Shown here one piece after another: positions 24,846-33,482 of a DNA stretch of 43,116 nt. The stretch spans positions 1 through 43,116 of the forward strand of contig JAFTWG010000003.1 of assembly GCA_017465405.1 (NCBI GenBank), read 5' to 3'. The notes beneath the pieces were generated by a model, which did not search any database, was not told where the DNA came from, and saw nothing but the letters and a program-made list of their open reading frames with translations. The first letter of the stretch is position 1. Every line of letters starts with the position of its first letter. The translations under genes and the position numbers were made by a program. The stretch is from Alphaproteobacteria bacterium (lineage in GTDB: Bacteria; Pseudomonadota; Alphaproteobacteria; RF32; CAG-239).

Positions 24846-26108
24846 ATGTCAATTTTAATAAAAAATGTTTTGCACAATAATCAAACAACCGATGTTTTTA
24901 TCGAAGATAACAAATTTTCTCGTATAGCCCCAAATATGAAGGTTGAGGCTGACAAAATAGTAGATGGCAGTAATAAGGCAATCTTACCGGCTTTTTACAA
25001 CACACATAACCATGCGGCAATGTCCATATTGCGAGGATTCGGCGATGATAAGCCTCTTTTTGAATGGCTTAATGAAGATATATGGCCGATTGAAGACCAA
25101 CTGACCGAAGAAGATATTGCGATTGCCAGTCGTTTGGCGATTCTCGAAATGATAAAATCCGGCACGGTATTTTTTGCTGATATGTACTTTTTTGGAGAAC
25201 AGACCATACAAGCCGTTGCCGATATGGGAATTAGAGCGGCAATCTCGCGAGTTGAGATGGATTTGTTTGATGAGCAAAAATTTGAACAAAAAAAGATTGA
25301 TACGGCAAATTTTATCGAATTTTCTAATCCTTGCCCGCAAAGGATTAGAAAATGTTTGTCATGTCACGCTGTTTACACCGTTTCTGACGAATTATTTAAG
25401 TTTGCAAAAGAAACAGCCGAAAAACAAGGTTGGTTTATGCAAATTCATGTTTCCGAAACAAAACAGGAAGTTGATGATTGTTTTGCAAAGTGGGGAATGT
25501 CACCGGTTGCAAAATTAGACAGTTTAGGTTTATTAACTCCAAAAACTATTCTGGCACACGCAGTACATTTATCTGATGAAGATATTGAAATTATCAAAAA
25601 ACGAGGTTGTTATATTTCAACTAATCCGATTTCTAATTTAAAGCTCAATTCCGGTATGTTTATGTTTGAAAAAATGTATAAAATAATGCCTGAAAATATA
25701 ACATTGGGAACTGATGGCGCAAGCTCTAACAATAATTTGAATATGTTAGATTCTATAAAATTTTGTTCTCTTGCTGCCAAAGCAGAATCTAATTCGGCGT
25801 TGGGCGGAAAGGCCGATGATATCTATAAAGTTGCAACAATAAACGGAGCAAAAGCTTTTGGTCTTAATGCCGGAGAAATAAAAGAAGGTTGTTTAGCCGA
25901 TTGTCTTTTAGTCGATTTAGATAATGTCTTTCTAACTCCAAACTACAACATAATTTCCAATATGGTATATTCCGCTGACAGTTCGTGCATTTGTGATGTA
26001 ATTTGCGATGGTCGCTTGATTATGGAGAACGGAAAAGTTGCCGGAGAAAAAGAAATTATTAATAATGCCAAAAAGCTGGCTGAAAAAATAAAAAATATGA
26101 AAAAATAA
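24846..26108 (+). CDS. mtaD: Amidohydrolase, MtaD / TRZ-ATZ family deaminase
   Basis: This family removes amino groups from purine derivatives; characterised members act on S-adenosylhomocysteine and 5'-methylthioadenosine. The metal motif is NTHNHAAMSILRG, followed by SCHAVYTVSDE, QIHVSETKQEVDDC, ILAHAVHLSDED and the catalytic LGTDGASSNNNLNML. Length is 420 with the expected composite beta-sandwich at both ends. It runs divergently from slyX. The exact substrate cannot be read from sequence, but the DGASSNNNLNML form is that of the MtaD/SAH-deaminase group. Confidence 0.85.
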   Translation: MSILIKNVLHNNQTTDVFIEDNKFSRIAPNMKVEADKIVDGSNKAILPAFYNTHNHAAMSILRGFGDDKPLFEWLNEDIWPIEDQLTEEDIAIASRLAILEMIKSGTVFFADMYFFGEQTIQAVADMGIRAAISRVEMDLFDEQKFEQKKIDTANFIEFSNPCPQRIRKCLSCHAVYTVSDELFKFAKETAEKQGWFMQIHVSETKQEVDDCFAKWGMSPVAKLDSLGLLTPKTILAHAVHLSDEDIEIIKKRGCYISTNPISNLKLNSGMFMFEKMYKIMPENITLGTDGASSNNNLNMLDSIKFCSLAAKAESNSALGGKADDIYKVATINGAKAFGLNAGEIKEGCLADCLLVDLDNVFLTPNYNIISNMVYSADSSCICDVICDGRLIMENGKVAGEKEIINNAKKLAEKIKNMKK

Positions 26109-26199
26109 ATTTATAACCCTTGAAAAGTTAAACTATGCTCATAAATAAAAAACGTCGAACATAATTGACGTGGTTTAATTTTTTGCAAAGGGAACTAAA

Positions 26200-26409
26200 A
26201 TGCTAAATGGTACGGTAAAATGGTTTAATAATAAAAAAGGTTACGGATTTATCAAAGCTCCTAACACGGAAAAGGATATTTTTGTTCATATAACGGCAAT
26301 TCAAAAATCCGGCTTAGATTACATCAGTGAAGGTCAAGAAGTTTCATTTGATATTATTCCGGATAAACAAGGTCGACCGGAAGCTCACAATATAAGTATT
26401 TCAAATTAA
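26200..26409 (+). CDS. Cold-shock domain protein
   Basis: A single CspA-type domain of 69 residues with both RNA-binding motifs, KGYGFIKAP (RNP1) and DIFVHITAI (RNP2), and the opening GTVKWFNNKKG. These proteins bind single-stranded RNA and DNA and loosen RNA structure. AAAGGGA lies before the ATG. The 90-base leader carries a weak inverted repeat (ACGTC / GACGT at about 26152-26171), but no recognisable cold-shock box. Confidence 0.96.
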   Translation: MLNGTVKWFNNKKGYGFIKAPNTEKDIFVHITAIQKSGLDYISEGQEVSFDIIPDKQGRPEAHNISISN

Positions 26410-26473
26410 AACTTGATTTTACTTTTTATTTTATATACAACACCAGCATTGTTAATCTCTATGAGGAATATCA

Positions 26474-27028
26474 ATGTTTGGTGTTGTTCTTTTAGCTTTT
26501 GCTCTTTCTGCCGATGCTTCTGCTGCAGCTTTTTCTTATGGACTTATTTTTAAGAAAAATATTATCAAAAATGCGATTTTATTAAGTTTGGCTACAGGTG
26601 TAGGACAGTTTTTATTTCCGATTATCGGTTGGTTTGCAACCAAATCAATTTATAAATATATTGAAACATTTGACCATTGGTTAGCTTTTGGTGTTTTTCT
26701 TGCATTAGGAATAAATGTAATTGTTGATGCTTTAAGAGAGAAAAAAGATAACGACAAACATTATGAAATTTTGAGTTTTTCGACACTGCTTATGATAGGT
26801 GTTGCAACAAGTATTGATGCTTGTGTTGCGGGTGTTACATTATATTTTATGCCAATAAATATTTTTATTTCGGCGTTGGTTATCGGGATGGTTTGTTTTG
26901 TTTGTTCTTTTTTTGCATTTTTATCAACTTGTTGTTTTCAAAAATTTCCTACAAAATATTTGCAAATTTTAGCCGGATTGATTATGATTTTTTTAGGTTG
27001 TAAAGTATTGTATGAACATTTATCTTAA
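26474..27028 (+). CDS. mntP: Manganese efflux pump MntP
   Basis: MntP exports excess Mn2+ across the inner membrane. Six hydrophobic helices form two similar halves, each with the acidic signature: ALSADASAAAFSYGL in the first (family form ALSMDAFAVS) and GVATSIDACVAGVTLY in the second. Length 184 is normal. TGAGGA precedes the start. The 64-base space upstream is too short for a yybP-ykoY manganese riboswitch, so control must act elsewhere or be absent. Confidence 0.92.
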   Translation: MFGVVLLAFALSADASAAAFSYGLIFKKNIIKNAILLSLATGVGQFLFPIIGWFATKSIYKYIETFDHWLAFGVFLALGINVIVDALREKKDNDKHYEILSFSTLLMIGVATSIDACVAGVTLYFMPINIFISALVIGMVCFVCSFFAFLSTCCFQKFPTKYLQILAGLIMIFLGCKVLYEHLS

Positions 27029-27043
27029 AAAAGAGAGGTAAAT

Positions 27044-27412
27044 ATGAGTCCAAAAAATTTTTTTACAGTTTTTTTATTTATACTTTTTTTCTGTGCAGAT
27101 GTTTTTGCAGAAACAATAGTAACTACAACGACAACCACCACAACAACAGTAACTAAACAATCAGATGAAACTTCTGATGTGTACATAAAGAATTCTTCAT
27201 CTTCAAAAACGAAATCAGATGTATCAAATGATGATATATACTATTATCGCAAACCAAGACAAGAACCTAATAACACAAATCTTGAAAATGCTCTTATTTT
27301 CGGTTCTGGAGTTGCGGTAGGAGGACTATTGTGGGAATATTACGATGATGAGCACCATCATCATAAATCTCGAAAATATCGCCGACCTCCTCATGATCGT
27401 TTCAGATATTAA
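27044..27412 (+). CDS. Small secreted or membrane-anchored protein with Thr run and His-rich tail
   Basis: A 122-residue protein of unknown function. A signal peptide (FFTVFLFILFFCADVFA) is followed by ten residues that are almost all Thr (TIVTTTTTTTTTVTK), a Ser/Asp-rich polar stretch, a short glycine-rich hydrophobic segment (LIFGSGVAVGGLLWEYY) and a basic tail with DDEHHHHKSRKYRRPP. The His/Asp cluster could bind metal, and the gene lies 16 bases after mntP, but this is only suggestive. AGAGAGG precedes the ATG. It may be co-transcribed with mntP. Confidence 0.75.
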   Translation: MSPKNFFTVFLFILFFCADVFAETIVTTTTTTTTTVTKQSDETSDVYIKNSSSSKTKSDVSNDDIYYYRKPRQEPNNTNLENALIFGSGVAVGGLLWEYYDDEHHHHKSRKYRRPPHDRFRY

Positions 27413-27484
27413 TTATATAAATCGAATTTCAATAATAATTATGAAATTTACCAATATTTATTTGACAAAAACGACAAAACATTA

Positions 27485-27513
27485 TTGACTAAATTTAAAC
27501 TTTAACGTATTAT
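27485..27513 (+). promoter_or_regulatory. Promoter of the giant protein gene
   Basis: TTGACT (27485-27490) and TATTAT (27508-27513) are exactly 17 bases apart, with the ATG 40 bases downstream. A second TTGACA lies at 27472-27477. Confidence 0.65.
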
Positions 27514-27553
27514 TATCAGATACAATGCAACTACTATGCTACGGAGAATATTT

Positions 27554-30500
27554 ATGGAAGATAAAGAAGTAGAAAAGGTCCTGAACTCGTTGGAAAATAT
27601 TGAAACCGCCGGTAATTTATCCGAGATTTATTCTTACCTTCTAAATTATGCCATAGACGGGGCTTTGGGGCTAAAAGTCAGTGAAGCAAAACAAAAGATA
27701 TTAGAAGAGTTGATGGCAGAGACTCTATCTGGTGGAGATAGGGCTGAAATAACACAAAAAGCTGCAGCACTGGATGGATTAGAAAAAATAGAGGCATATG
27801 CTCAAAAGAAGGTTAATGAAATTAATTGGGATAATCTTACACCCGAAGCTGCCGTAGAATACGATGATTGCATTAAAGTTCTTAAGACCGCCGAAAAACT
27901 TCAAGATGATGAAGAAAGAGATAGTAAAATTGCAGCGGCAGTTTTGTTGTTTGATAAAGAAAATGGTCTTGATGATTTAGATGAAAACACCGATGTTACT
28001 GCCAATGCCGAAGCTTGGGATAAACAAACCGAAACTATATCTCCGATAAGTGTAAAAGAAGATGAAAACGGCAACAAAAAATATGTGATTACCGCCGGAT
28101 TTGAAAGATGGCAGGGCTTTTTTTCTTCGTTGAATAGAGAAGAATACGAAGAAATAATGGAAATGGCAAGGATTGAAGCGCTACAGAAGTTGTCTAAAAA
28201 AGCTCCCGGCGAAGACAAAAATGCTAATAAACTGGCATATATTACCATGTTAAATGATGTTTTAGAAGAAACATCTAACCAACTTTGGGGAGTATATCAA
28301 CAACAACTGTTTATTGCTGAAAATGGCAATTTACCGCAAGTGACCGAAAAAGATTTACAAACCGCCGAAAAACTCGTTAATCCGGAAGCTCATATTGAAG
28401 CTGCGACTGAAGAAGAAATACAAGCAGCAGAAGAAAAAATTGCCAGTGGTGAAGAGCTGAGCCTGTCAGAAGCTGCAAGAATTTGTAAAGGATGTAATAA
28501 ATTCAACAAACCTATTAAACCAGAAGTTTTTGAAGTAATTTCTCATGCAGGAAAAAAAGAAAAAGTTGATGGTGATGATTTAGTTGCTCTTTCCTATTTA
28601 ATAGGAGAAGCGGAACGTAATCCGGAAAGCAAGGTAAAAGAAGAAGATATCAAAGCTTCTAAAAATCATTTGAGTATTTTGGGGACAAAAATTAATCTTT
28701 TCAATCGGTTTAGAGAGGCTATAAGTACCGCAAAAGCAGAATTTAACAAGGATACTTTTTCTCGTAAAGATGTCTTAAAATCTGCCGTAGCCAGCGTTGT
28801 TTGTATTCGCAGTGCCAATATTGTTAAAGTTGCTAAACGTATGGCGGTTAAAACCAAGGCTAAAAATATATGGGGAAAGATAAAAGCTTGGGATAAAAAA
28901 GTAACTGAAAAATATCCTAAATTATATCCGCTTGCAAAACAAATAGCAACAACTGCAACAATCGGTTTAACTACGGGTGTTGCCGGATTAGCGATATATT
29001 CCGGAGTAAAGCTATGCCAAAACGTGAAAAAGAATAAAGCTCAATTTGAAGAAAAGAAACAAAAAGCTTTAAGCGAGGGAAAGGAATTTCCTTATAAAAC
29101 TTATGGTCAATATTTTCGCTCTAAAGAAAATCGAAAAGAGGCAGTCAGTTTGGTCGCTTCGGGTGTTTTAACTGCAGTTTCGGTAGGTTTCGGTGCAGAT
29201 GCTTTGGTTGAACAAGGTGTGAGTGCCGTAACCGGATTGGCAGGACAAATCAGTGAACACGGTTTAAGAGAGACCTTGTCTAACTTTGGTCAAAATATTT
29301 CTTGGAGCGGCCTGGTTGATAAAGCAAAAAATATAACATGGAGTGATATAGGACAAACAACTATCAATGGGGCAAAATCAGTTGCTAAAAATAGTAGAAT
29401 AATTGCTTCAACCACGATCAGTGTAACCAGCGGTCTGGTAACCGGTCAGATTACAGCTTCACAACAAAGACAAGCGGAACAAGAACTTGATGCGTTATTG
29501 CAACAGTACGGGGTAAAGAGTTTACCTACGGATAAAAAATTACTCAAACTTCGTTCAGCTAATCCGGCTTTGTATGCACAAACCATATTACAGCAACAAA
29601 ATATAAAAATAGATCAAGGACAGCTTAAGGTTCTCAATTCTAAAACCATGCAGGTAGAGGCTCTTCGTAAAGAGAAGAATACTCGTCGCTGGGGAGCCAT
29701 TGCCGGTTCTACGATAGGTTTGGCTATTGCTGGTGCCTTTGGAGCCAGAGCAGAAGATTTTCAGAATCCAACACAAAGCGGAGAGCTTGATGCGGTATCA
29801 GGTGCAGATGTTCCTGCTGCAAACATGGAGAAAGCAGGGGAAGGAATAGAGGGGTTAACCGGTGATGAAGATACATTGGTAAGCGAAAAATTGCGACAAA
29901 TGAGTGGAAGACCGCAAGTTTCAACACAAGAGAATCCGATTTATGCCGAAGACTACAATCCGGAAGTTGCTACTACTGATGGTATTGATGTTACAAACCT
30001 TTCATCAGAGCAAAAACATGATTTAGAGATGTTGTTTAAGCGTTATCCTCGAGCAGCAACATTGATTATGGAGGGAAATGAAAATCCGGCGGTCGGAGAT
30101 ACACCCAATGGTGATGTTATGAAATCATCAACATTACAAAAAATGTTTAAAGGTGGTGAGATTCCGGCAGAAAAATTAGAAACTATGGTTAAATTTGCCG
30201 GCGAGCATTTTGATGCAAAAGGTAATTTTATTGGTCCTGATGCTCAAGCTTTAGAAGCGGAAGCAAGAGGATATACTGCAAAACTTGGTAATACGAAAAA
30301 TCTAAACGATGCAAATCAAGACCAACTCACATCTACGGAAAGAGATAATTTATCGAAAGCGCCTTCTGAAAATCCAACAGGTCAAGACAAAGGAGATCAG
30401 AATGACGTAAATACAAATCAGGAAAATCAAGCATCATCTCAGGAAGGCCAACAGCAAGAACAAAAAGGTGCCAAACTTTCACAAGAAGATGATTCTGCTA

Positions 30501-32014
30501 AGCAAACTACTACACAGGAAAACGAACAAGGAAATTCTGTCGATCAAACTAATTCGGAACTTCAACCGGAATCTGTTGTTTCGGCTGAGAATGCCCCTAT
30601 TGAAATAAACAAGCCGGGAGTAAATATAAAATATACATTGATGCCGGGAAAGAACGGACAAGGTTTTAGTCTTTCATATAAAGGTGATGTTTCCGTTGAT
30701 CAAGAGATGTTAAATGATATGCAATCAAATATAACACAAGGTAAAGACGGAATGTATTCAACTGCAAACGGCCAAATCAAAAGTACAAATTACAATATTG
30801 TAAGTATGAGAGCAATAAATGTTTGTCAAAATGCTACAATTCAAAAGGCTATTGCCGAAGATATATTATCCTCCGGAGAACAATTAACATCAGAACAGGC
30901 TGCGTTTTTGCGTCAGTTTGATGGTCAAATGGACAAATTCGGTATTGAACATGGTATTCCTCAGGAGAAAATTGATGAAGCCATAAGAACTGCTGCCGCC
31001 CCCGTCATTACAACCTCTGCTCAAACCGATGAAGCGGTAAAAACAGATGCTGTTGCTCAAGCGACCGAAACAAGCAAAACAGATATGGTAGCACCATCTC
31101 CGGCAGCAGATAATAACGGATATTCGACAACTCAATCGGGGATCAAATATACTATTGATACCAAGGGGGATATTGTTTATGCTGATATGCTTTCTGATGA
31201 AGCAATGAGTAAAGCTGAAGCAGAAATCTATACTTCGTTAAAAATGCAGGCAGAAGCAGGACAAACAATTAATAAGGGAGCTCTTGCTTTTATGAATGAT
31301 TATGCTAAATCTCATGATGAAATGCTTGCAAGTGCAAATTCCCCGCAAACAGACAATGCAACTACACAAAGTCAAATAAAAACAGAAGTTGAGCAACCGG
31401 CTGAGGTTACAACAGCTGCAAAATCAAGAGTAGTTGATGATGTTTATTATGTTCCGGAAAGAGATGGGCAAAATCAGGTATATGATCCGGTAGGAGAAGT
31501 TGATACACAACACCGAATTTTTCAATATCGCGGAGTAAAAGGACACTATACTTTTATCGACCATGGCTCAGGTCATCCGGAATTAGATACCGGATACCTC
31601 AAAAATGTTCCTTTACGCACAGATATTAGAGGACATATTAGAGCAACACATGAATGGAGTGACAATGCTTCGTATGAAGAATATTTGGGTGGCGCTATCA
31701 GAGGAAATCAATATCAGGTAAATACACAGCTTGATAATTTATTCAAGAATATTGAAGGAGGAGATGTTGTGTATCGGGATATGCAGGCACGTATAGCGGA
31801 CGGATATGAGCCTACAGCGGTTGAACAACGTTGGATGCAACAATTCTCTAAAGATGTAAAAAGTATAGGACTTGATTATGTTGACGGAGAATTAACTCCT
31901 GTTCGTAGCCCACAGTCATTGCGTCAACAATGGTATGGCTCAAATAATCAAGATCACGTTCACGATGTTGTTCAAGCTCGTACTATGCAGTACAATAGCC
32001 AATATAATCGCTAA
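27554..32014 (+). CDS. Giant protein of unknown function (1486 residues)
   Basis: I do not recognise this protein. Residues 1-450 are acidic and helical. Three weakly hydrophobic, Gly/Ala-rich stretches follow (about 460-488, 530-551 and 711-733, such as GSTIGLAIAGAFGAR), which could be membrane helices. About 915-1015 is a low-complexity Gln/Asn/Glu region. The C-terminal third holds a short motif seen three times: SSGEQLTSEQAAFLRQFDG (about 1105), EAGQTINKGALAFMNDYAK (about 1233) and ADGYEPTAVEQRWMQQFSK (about 1415), with ISYK/IKYT-type strands before the first two. No signal peptide or secretion signal is clear. GGAGA before the second ATG fixes the start at 27554 rather than 27536. It has its own promoter and terminator. 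Confidence 0.8.
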   Translation: MEDKEVEKVLNSLENIETAGNLSEIYSYLLNYAIDGALGLKVSEAKQKILEELMAETLSGGDRAEITQKAAALDGLEKIEAYAQKKVNEINWDNLTPEAAVEYDDCIKVLKTAEKLQDDEERDSKIAAAVLLFDKENGLDDLDENTDVTANAEAWDKQTETISPISVKEDENGNKKYVITAGFERWQGFFSSLNREEYEEIMEMARIEALQKLSKKAPGEDKNANKLAYITMLNDVLEETSNQLWGVYQQQLFIAENGNLPQVTEKDLQTAEKLVNPEAHIEAATEEEIQAAEEKIASGEELSLSEAARICKGCNKFNKPIKPEVFEVISHAGKKEKVDGDDLVALSYLIGEAERNPESKVKEEDIKASKNHLSILGTKINLFNRFREAISTAKAEFNKDTFSRKDVLKSAVASVVCIRSANIVKVAKRMAVKTKAKNIWGKIKAWDKKVTEKYPKLYPLAKQIATTATIGLTTGVAGLAIYSGVKLCQNVKKNKAQFEEKKQKALSEGKEFPYKTYGQYFRSKENRKEAVSLVASGVLTAVSVGFGADALVEQGVSAVTGLAGQISEHGLRETLSNFGQNISWSGLVDKAKNITWSDIGQTTINGAKSVAKNSRIIASTTISVTSGLVTGQITASQQRQAEQELDALLQQYGVKSLPTDKKLLKLRSANPALYAQTILQQQNIKIDQGQLKVLNSKTMQVEALRKEKNTRRWGAIAGSTIGLAIAGAFGARAEDFQNPTQSGELDAVSGADVPAANMEKAGEGIEGLTGDEDTLVSEKLRQMSGRPQVSTQENPIYAEDYNPEVATTDGIDVTNLSSEQKHDLEMLFKRYPRAATLIMEGNENPAVGDTPNGDVMKSSTLQKMFKGGEIPAEKLETMVKFAGEHFDAKGNFIGPDAQALEAEARGYTAKLGNTKNLNDANQDQLTSTERDNLSKAPSENPTGQDKGDQNDVNTNQENQASSQEGQQQEQKGAKLSQEDDSAKQTTTQENEQGNSVDQTNSELQPESVVSAENAPIEINKPGVNIKYTLMPGKNGQGFSLSYKGDVSVDQEMLNDMQSNITQGKDGMYSTANGQIKSTNYNIVSMRAINVCQNATIQKAIAEDILSSGEQLTSEQAAFLRQFDGQMDKFGIEHGIPQEKIDEAIRTAAAPVITTSAQTDEAVKTDAVAQATETSKTDMVAPSPAADNNGYSTTQSGIKYTIDTKGDIVYADMLSDEAMSKAEAEIYTSLKMQAEAGQTINKGALAFMNDYAKSHDEMLASANSPQTDNATTQSQIKTEVEQPAEVTTAAKSRVVDDVYYVPERDGQNQVYDPVGEVDTQHRIFQYRGVKGHYTFIDHGSGHPELDTGYLKNVPLRTDIRGHIRATHEWSDNASYEEYLGGAIRGNQYQVNTQLDNLFKNIEGGDVVYRDMQARIADGYEPTAVEQRWMQQFSKDVKSIGLDYVDGELTPVRSPQSLRQQWYGSNNQDHVHDVVQARTMQYNSQYNR

Positions 32015-32020
32015 AAAATA

Positions 32021-32050
32021 AACTCCCGAATAAATTTCGGGAGTTTTTGT
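32021..32050 (+). terminator. Terminator of the giant protein gene
   Basis: AACTCCCGAA (32021-32030) pairs with TTCGGGAGTT (32036-32045), followed by T residues, seven bases after the stop codon. Confidence 0.92.
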
Positions 32051-32059
32051 CATAAAAAC

Positions 32060-32088
32060 TTGACAAAAATGTTTTGAGGTGTCATCTT
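32060..32088 (+). promoter_or_regulatory. Weak candidate promoter of the duplicated membrane protein gene
   Basis: A perfect TTGACA at 32060-32065 is followed 17 bases later by CATCTT, a poor -10 (three of six). The -35 context (CTTGACAAAAAT) resembles those upstream of 8388 and 6639. Confidence 0.3.
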
Positions 32089-32131
32089 TTATGTATCAGA
32101 TAAAATTATTAACATATAAAATCTCAATAGT

Positions 32132-32689
32132 ATGAATGCAAGTGTAATGGAGAAATTCATAACGAAGAAGTTGTGGATTTCGGCAGTCGGTTATGTTCTC
32201 GCTATCGGGTATATAATCAACTGTATCGTTCAGCCGGCATTATCCGGTGATGTGCGGATTATCGACTGGGATAATCTTAACCGAGCTCTCCTCATTTTGC
32301 TCATTGTTTCCGGTACCAGAGATATTACTCTCAACGGAATCAAGTGGCTGGGAGGAAAGATATCGGTCAAGACTTTGCCCGAATGTAATAATCCCGAGTG
32401 TGAACCATTCAGAAAAGCAGTTAAAAGGTATTGGATACCTGTGGTTGGTTGGGCTTTAGTCGGCGGTTTTATTATGAACTGTATTGTTTGGCCGTTTGCT
32501 CCCACAATTACCGAAGTTAACTGGGATAATCTTACCAGTGCTTTACTGATTATTTTGGTGATATCCGGTGGACGAGATATTTCGTTGGAAGGTGTGAAAC
32601 TTTTGGGCGGAAAGTTTTCTATCAGAACTCCTAAATGTGAGCACCAGAAGAACGAAACAAGTTCACCCGATGAAGAAGACGACGAGTAA
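32132..32689 (+). CDS. Membrane protein made of two tandem copies of a holin-like unit
   Basis: A 185-residue protein with an internal duplication. Residues 12-80 and 98-166 align along their length: VGYVLAIGYIINCIVQP with VGWALVGGFIMNCIVWP; IDWDNLNRALLILLIVSGTRD with VNWDNLTSALLIILVISGGRD; and LGGKISVKT with LGGKFSIRT. Each unit has two hydrophobic helices ending in SG(T/G)RD, reminiscent of GTA/phage three-helix holins, but the resemblance is by eye only. The tail is acidic (SSPDEEDDE). No Shine-Dalgarno is visible and codons are richer in G and C than in neighbours, which suggests transfer. Terminator at 32710-32731. Confidence 0.75.
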   Translation: MNASVMEKFITKKLWISAVGYVLAIGYIINCIVQPALSGDVRIIDWDNLNRALLILLIVSGTRDITLNGIKWLGGKISVKTLPECNNPECEPFRKAVKRYWIPVVGWALVGGFIMNCIVWPFAPTITEVNWDNLTSALLIILVISGGRDISLEGVKLLGGKFSIRTPKCEHQKNETSSPDEEDDE

Positions 32690-32709
32690 GTTGTTGTACC
32701 TTAAAATTG

Positions 32710-32731
32710 AGAGACGGATTTTTCCGTCTCT
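32710..32731. terminator. Bidirectional terminator between the duplicated membrane protein gene and the AlkD-like gene
   Basis: AGAGACGGA (32710-32718) pairs with TCCGTCTCT (32723-32731) around a T loop, with T runs on the plus strand and A/T-rich sequence on the other. It sits between two convergent genes. Confidence 0.8.
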
Positions 32732-33408
32732 TATTTTTTTATTTCTTTTAATTGTTGTTTGATTTTATTTTCTATACGTTTCGATTCGCAAATTTTTTGA
32801 ATGGCTTTATTATGCACATCGGCAGATAAGTTATTATTTTTCAAAAAGTTAATAACCAAATTAGGATATTTTATATAGCATTCGGCAATTAGCCATGCCA
32901 AAGCCATTTTGGAATAATATTTATCATATTTAATATTAGGAATAATGTTTAGAATTTGCGGAAGATAATTTGAATCAATAAAGTGAAAAATCAGCATTAC
33001 TAATCCAAAACGAATTTCAAATTCTTGTGATGAAAAAATAAATTGTTGTATCCATTTCCACCAGAATTGAGGGTTGCTTTTTACGCATTTCAAGGAACAA
33101 CAAAAACTGTCACAAACAGACCAATTATCAATTTTGGGTATAAAATCAGATATTATTTGTTGTTTTTCTTCATCCGAGCATTGCATTTCTGCGATAGTAA
33201 AAGCTTGTAACATTATCTCTTCAAAACAGGGTGATGATACATTATTCATATAACATTTTTGTTTAGAGAGTTTTTTGGCAAGTTTATGCAATTTTGGTAA
33301 ACGAACCCCATAAATATTTTTTACATCAGGTAATAGTGATGAAGCAAATTTTTGATATTCTTTGTCGCTATTTTCAACAATCCATTTTTTTAATTCTTCT
33401 TCGGTCAT
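32731..33408 (-). CDS. DNA alkylation repair protein, AlkD-like
   Basis: A 225-residue helical-repeat protein of the AlkD family, whose members remove alkylated bases from DNA. Family signs are NIYGVRLPKLHKLAKKL near the start, IDNWSVCDSFC in the middle, FEIRFGLVMLIFHFID, and KYYSKMALAWLIAECY towards the end. AAGGA lies upstream of the ATG. The gene is divergent from the LplT-Aas gene. Family membership is fairly clear; enzymatic activity is assumed from relatives. Confidence 0.85.
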   Translation of the reverse strand: MTEEELKKWIVENSDKEYQKFASSLLPDVKNIYGVRLPKLHKLAKKLSKQKCYMNNVSSPCFEEIMLQAFTIAEMQCSDEEKQQIISDFIPKIDNWSVCDSFCCSLKCVKSNPQFWWKWIQQFIFSSQEFEIRFGLVMLIFHFIDSNYLPQILNIIPNIKYDKYYSKMALAWLIAECYIKYPNLVINFLKNNNLSADVHNKAIQKICESKRIENKIKQQLKEIKK

Positions 33409-33421
33409 TATTCTTTATTCC

Positions 33422-33450
33422 TTGACACTCGCTAACTTATAATGTTTTAT
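33422..33450 (+). promoter_or_regulatory. Promoter of the LplT-Aas gene
   Basis: TTGACA (33422-33427) and TTTTAT (33445-33450) are 17 bases apart, about 33 bases before the ATG. An excellent TATAAT at 33438-33443 is too close to this -35 to pair with it. Confidence 0.45.
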
Positions 33451-33482
33451 GCTTATAGCAAAAATTTATCAAGGAAAATACT

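Noticed and set aside
26410..26473. yybP-ykoY manganese riboswitch before mntP
   Set aside because: Only 64 bases are available and none of the conserved riboswitch elements is visible.
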